NCBI RefSeq assembly: GCF_008281175.1 | Contig: NZ_CP036524.1 | Location: forward strand, 1,984,001 to 2,048,000 | Length of the DNA stretch: 64,000 nucleotides | Reading direction: 5' to 3' | From: [Clostridium] hylemonae DSM 15053 | GTDB lineage: Bacteria; Bacillota; Clostridia; Lachnospirales; Lachnospiraceae | Shown: in pieces, positions 60,737-64,000 of the stretch | How positions within the stretch are numbered: position 1 is the first letter of the stretch | Layout: every line of letters begins with the position of its first letter | Notes under the pieces: generated by a model | Databases searched by the model: none | Seen by the model: the letters and a program-made list of their open reading frames with translations, nothing else | What the model was told of the DNA's origin: nothing | Translations under genes and position numbers: made by a program

Positions 60737-61849
60737 TTAGAAATCATAATCATCCATGTTGTCTGCGTTAAACTCAGCGCGTTCCGGAAGGAATACGACT
60801 CCTGAACCGTCTACATTGTCAGCGTCATCCCCTGTGATCTCGCTGTTGTTTACGATCTCAACCTCACCAATTTCAGGAATGTCAACTTTGTCGCCGATCG
60901 TCACTTTGTTGCCTGACGCAAGGTAATAAGCCATGTAGTTGGCGATAGAACCCTGTAAGCCTGTATCCCACAGTCCCCAGTTGTTCACTACGCCTGCCGT
61001 ACAGAAGTCTTTCATTGCGTTCGGTGTGGCAAAGCCTGTGATAGCAACATCCTTTGTTGTCTTTCCAAGATTTTGGGCTGCCTGAGCCTGTCCCGGAAGT
61101 GCTGTAGAATCACAGCAGATAACAAGGTTGATATCCTCATGTGCCGTCAGTACGGATTCGCCTACAGAGATAGCCTTTTCAGCATCCTGCTCACTGTAGT
61201 AATTATCCGGAGCTACATTTTCCCAGTTAGGATACTTCTCGGAGATCATCTTTTCAGCTGCATCATGCCAAGAGTTCTGGTCTGTTACAGTTGCCTGTGA
61301 ATAATGCCAGCAGTATTTGACCGCGTCCTTTGCAGGATCAAGGCCTGATGCCTTCAGTGCGTTCTCAGAAAGCTGAAGCAGGAATTCCCCGAGGATTTCC
61401 GGTGAGCCCTGAGATACCATGATCTGTCTTGCATCCGCAGAAACGTCAGAATCCCATGTTACTACAGCCAGCCCGGCGTCCATGGCTTTCTTCATAACTT
61501 CATCGAGTCCGGTGGCATCCACAGATGATACCGCGATACCGTCAGCGCCCTGGTTGATCGCATTGTTGATGATAGTTACCTGATCTGCGACCGCAGCCGT
61601 CGCACTGCCGTCATACTTGATCTCAAATCCGCCGACCTTTTTCGCAAATTCCTGCGCTCCGTCGTTTGCTGACTCAAAGAAAGAGTTTCCTGTAACCTTT
61701 GGTACAAACACGATCTGGAGATCGTCCCCTGATTTCTTTGTGTCGCCTGAATCCTTACTGTCAGAATCAGAACCGGATTTTCCACAACCAACTACCATAG
61801 TAGCGATCATGGCTGCACATAATAATGCGCTGATGAGTTTCTTTTTCAT
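60737..61849 (-). CDS. lsrB: LsrB-type (autoinducer-2) substrate-binding lipoprotein
   Basis: 370 residues. Lipobox VVGC with Cys22. The mature part is a periplasmic-binding-protein fold close to Salmonella LsrB: IVFVPKVTGNSFF (Lys51), TWDSD at 131-135, TVTDQN with Asp190 and Gln191, ALPGQAQ with Pro252, TGFATPNAM, and the end VVFLPERAEFNADN. These correspond to the AI-2 ligands Lys35, Asp116, Asp166, Gln167 and Pro220 of LsrB; Ala222 is replaced (Gln254). AI-2 or a similar furanosyl/ribose-like sugar is expected. Confidence 0.88.
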   Translation of the reverse strand: MKKKLISALLCAAMIATMVVGCGKSGSDSDSKDSGDTKKSGDDLQIVFVPKVTGNSFFESANDGAQEFAKKVGGFEIKYDGSATAAVADQVTIINNAINQGADGIAVSSVDATGLDEVMKKAMDAGLAVVTWDSDVSADARQIMVSQGSPEILGEFLLQLSENALKASGLDPAKDAVKYCWHYSQATVTDQNSWHDAAEKMISEKYPNWENVAPDNYYSEQDAEKAISVGESVLTAHEDINLVICCDSTALPGQAQAAQNLGKTTKDVAITGFATPNAMKDFCTAGVVNNWGLWDTGLQGSIANYMAYYLASGNKVTIGDKVDIPEIGEVEIVNNSEITGDDADNVDGSGVVFLPERAEFNADNMDDYDF

Positions 61850-61919
61850 TCTTTTGTCCTCCTTTGATTTTTTATTATTATAATCATTTATAATAATCCT
61901 TTTTAAAACCGGCAGCCGC

Positions 61920-62927
61920 TTATCTGCCTCTGTTCTTTTTCAGTTTTGCCAGCAGCTTTTTATTCCCGCTTCCCGTCATGCGGAACGCAAGAACGATGAT
62001 GAGCAGGATCCCGACCGGTATATCGAGATACTGTGACGCCATGCCCGACATGTTAAGTCCGAATTTCAATATGCCGATGACGCATGCTGCCAGCGCCGTC
62101 CCGATGACGCCTCCCTTGCCCCCGAGGTTTGACGTTCCGCCGAGAACTACCGCAGTGATGATAGGCAGTGTCAGTGAACTTCCAAGGTCGGACTTGGCAG
62201 ACCCGAGATAACTGGTGAGCACAACGCCCGCCAGGGCCGCGCTCATACCGGACAGACCGTATGTGCTCATGATGATCGGCCTTACCCGGATACCTGAATA
62301 CCGGCATGCACTTGAATTTACACCGCACAGGAATATATAACGGCCGTACTTTGTCTTGTGCAGAAGTATGTATGCAAAAATCACAAGTATGATAAATATT
62401 ATGAGCTGGTTCGGTACGCCTCCTATATTTCCGGACGAAAGTTTCATGAACGAGGCCGGAAAACCGCTGATCCCTTCGTAGGCTTCAGATGACGACATAT
62501 TGACGACCGCAAGCGCAAGCCCCGAATAGAGGAACGAACCTCCCAGTGTGACTACCATCGGCTGAACTCCCGTATATGCCACGAAAAATCCGCTCAGGAG
62601 ACCGCACAGCGTTCCTACAAGTATACTGACGAGCACTGCCGCCCACACGTTGAAGCCTTTGTCCTGCCAGAGCAGTCCTATCGTAATGGATGTCAGGCCT
62701 ACGATGGAGCCTGCCTGTATGTCAATTCCGCCCGTCACCATTACGAAAGTGACAAACAGAGAGATGATACATATGGAGATAAAGTCATTGATACTTCCCA
62801 TCAGTACATTCAGGCGCAGGAATCTTGGATTGAGCTGCCCGAATACGAGGATCTCAAGAAGCAGTATGACGATCAAAAACATTTCCCAGCTGAAGACCTT
62901 GCTCTTTAACCCCTTCATCTTATTCAT
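61920..62927 (-). CDS. lsrD: LsrD-type ABC sugar transporter permease
   Basis: 335 residues from ATG 62927 (GGGAGG 8 nt upstream). Nine to ten membrane segments of the branched sugar-permease family (BPD_transp_2), with VTGGIDIQAGSIVGLTS, LGGTSNLGGKGG and LSGMSAALAGVVL. It overlaps the first permease gene by 8 bp. Closest in role to LsrD; rhamnose and ribose permeases are similar and the assignment rests on the neighbours. Confidence 0.87.
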   Translation of the reverse strand: MNKMKGLKSKVFSWEMFLIVILLLEILVFGQLNPRFLRLNVLMGSINDFISICIISLFVTFVMVTGGIDIQAGSIVGLTSITIGLLWQDKGFNVWAAVLVSILVGTLCGLLSGFFVAYTGVQPMVVTLGGSFLYSGLALAVVNMSSSEAYEGISGFPASFMKLSSGNIGGVPNQLIIFIILVIFAYILLHKTKYGRYIFLCGVNSSACRYSGIRVRPIIMSTYGLSGMSAALAGVVLTSYLGSAKSDLGSSLTLPIITAVVLGGTSNLGGKGGVIGTALAACVIGILKFGLNMSGMASQYLDIPVGILLIIVLAFRMTGSGNKKLLAKLKKNRGR

Positions 62928-63933
62928 TAATAGCACCTCCCTCAGCTGCTGTCACTCTGGCCGACAGCCGTTCTCTTCTTGCCTTTTCCACCGACCTTCT
63001 CTGTACGAGCGCATCCACTACTACGATCACGATCAGAAGGATGCCGGTGATCGTATTGTCATAATCAGAAGAAATCTTCAAAAATACGAGCAGACGGCTG
63101 ATGGACGCCATGATGATACCGCCGATGGACGCACCTATTACTGTACCAACGCCTCCGGTCAGGCTGATGCCGCCGATCACACACGCCGCGATCGCCTTCA
63201 TCTCATATCCGTTTCCGGATATGGCAGTCACGAAACCTACACGGCTTACATAGAGGATCGCCCCGAACGCCGCAAACAGCCCGCACGTCATAAATGCTTT
63301 CATCTTTGTAGCCAGTACAGGTATACCGATCAGGTTCGCGCCGGCCTCGTTGTCTCCCACGGCTGCAAACCGTTTTCCTCTTTTTGTTTTTACGAGGAAG
63401 AGGAAAATGAGCACCATGACCGCCAGGTCCATCACAAAAAACCAGCTCAGGTTACCGGCCACATTTTTCTGCGCCAGCTGTTTGAAACCGGACGGAAGAT
63501 TTTCCACCCATTTGCCGCCTGTGTACAGATATATAAGTCCCCGGTATATGCCGTTCGTGCCGAGCGTCATGATGATGGACGGTATCTTCAGCACCGTAAC
63601 CCCGATCCCGTTGATCGTCCCGCACACGAGACCTACCAGGATACAGAGGGCGATCGCCATTCCCCAGGATGCCCCTTCCCTCAGGTACGTCGCACAGACA
63701 GCCGCGGCCAGTCCGAGCTGCGCCCCGATGGAACAGTCGATCTCCCCTGTCAGGATCACAAACGCCATTCCTATGGCGATAAGTACATATACGATAGAAC
63801 CGTTAAAGCAAAGCAGTATATTCTGCGGCTTCAAAAAGCTTGGATTCACCACTCCCACTAGCAGAAACATAGCTACGAGACAGAGAAGTGAGGACAGTTC
63901 TCTGGCCTTCAGCGCTTTTTTTATCTTCTCCAT
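62920..63933 (-). CDS. lsrC: LsrC-type ABC sugar transporter permease
   Basis: 337 residues, multi-spanning BPD_transp_2 permease: ILTGEIDCSIGAQLGLAA, GTNGIYRGLIYLYTGG, VIGGISLTGGVGTVIGASIGG. It follows the ATP-binding protein gene by 2 bp. Together with the second permease and LsrB it forms the membrane pore. Confidence 0.87.
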   Translation of the reverse strand: MEKIKKALKARELSSLLCLVAMFLLVGVVNPSFLKPQNILLCFNGSIVYVLIAIGMAFVILTGEIDCSIGAQLGLAAAVCATYLREGASWGMAIALCILVGLVCGTINGIGVTVLKIPSIIMTLGTNGIYRGLIYLYTGGKWVENLPSGFKQLAQKNVAGNLSWFFVMDLAVMVLIFLFLVKTKRGKRFAAVGDNEAGANLIGIPVLATKMKAFMTCGLFAAFGAILYVSRVGFVTAISGNGYEMKAIAACVIGGISLTGGVGTVIGASIGGIIMASISRLLVFLKISSDYDNTITGILLIVIVVVDALVQRRSVEKARRERLSARVTAAEGGAINE

Positions 63934-63935
63934 GA

Positions 63936-64000
63936 TTACTCTCCTTCCTCATACACTCCGAATGACGCCGCTGTCAGATTATCAAGGTCAATCTTTTCTC
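63936..64000 (-). CDS. C-terminal end of ABC sugar transporter ATP-binding protein (LsrA position)
   Basis: Only the last 20 codons are in the window (ending LTAASFGVYEEGE then TAA), and the gene runs off the right edge. Its stop lies 2 bp before the first permease. By position it is the double-ATPase LsrA of the operon; the fragment itself is too short to prove this. Confidence 0.6.
   Translation of the reverse strand, partial: EKIDLDNLTAASFGVYEEGE

Noticed and set aside
62650-63861. 403-codon open frame on the plus strand
   Set aside because: Opposite the two Lsr permease genes; low-complexity His/Arg/Asp-rich translation and no start signal.

Overview
The window looks like a chromosome segment of a gut Clostridia species of the Lachnospiraceae (Clostridium cluster XIVa, in the [Clostridium] hylemonae / C. 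scindens neighbourhood). The basis is the mid-range base composition, strong AGGAGG ribosome binding sites, Gram-positive gene orders (ylxM-ffh-rpsP-khpA-rimM-trmD, and rplS-lepB-rbgA-lepB-rnhB-yraN-pgeF), a SecDF fusion, and a short-chain dehydrogenase that closely resembles, from memory, the bile-acid 12alpha-hydroxysteroid dehydrogenases of those species. No rRNA, CRISPR array, prophage or insertion sequence was seen. Most genes lie on the minus strand.

Layout. 1-12.1 kb: end of a left-handed beta-helix protein, topB, ppk1, asd, argH, queH, a two-component system with a membrane-anchored protein gene, and a divergent NitT/TauT-type ABC transporter lacking a binding protein. 12.3-22.0 kb: a DtxR-family regulator, a membrane-fused glycerophosphodiesterase, a Na/Pi cotransporter translationally coupled to SecDF, and a purine locus (adenine deaminase plus NCS2 permease) with a divergent LysR regulator. 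23.1-31.5 kb: an operon for a FAD dehydrogenase (GlpA-like, with an N-terminal BON-like segment), a pyridine-nucleotide oxidoreductase, a DUF1667 protein, an alkyl-DHAP-synthase-family flavoenzyme and an FGGY kinase, with a divergent TetR gene coupled to a TIM-barrel hydrolase. 31.5-37.6 kb: glutathione peroxidase, MOSC, moaA, mog, a DAHP synthase, a tyrosine recombinase that has lost most catalytic residues, and an LD-carboxypeptidase. 37.7-48.5 kb: tRNA-Thr(CGT), a GNAT protein, mscS, then the two translation/secretion gene sets, with the hydroxysteroid dehydrogenase lying between trmD and rplS.

48.5-58.8 kb: an unknown 479-residue protein behind an intracellular subtilisin, a J-domain protein, a Cys/Gly-rich peptide with an exact 56-bp internal repeat, metNIQ, a LysR regulator, two Met-rich small genes, a thioesterase, and a TruA-family protein whose catalytic Asp is Glu. 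58.9-64 kb: an Lsr-type (autoinducer-2) uptake and processing operon, lsrA (partial)-C-D-B-F, followed by a glyoxalase-fold protein and a FucU mutarotase.

The two most system-like regions are the GlpA/alkyl-DHAP-synthase/FGGY operon, which could be a pathway for glycerol or ether-glycerolipid use, and the Lsr operon with non-standard accessory genes. Several small regulatory arrangements can be read directly: a terminator stem that carries the -35 box of the next promoter (48.5 kb), an inverted repeat over the -10 box of the recombinase-like gene (36.6 kb), and a UUCG hairpin between a Shine-Dalgarno and its start codon (43.5 kb). Coordinates marked as corrected starts rest on ribosome binding sites read from the sequence. 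Family names come from recognition of motifs and remembered sequences, not from a search.
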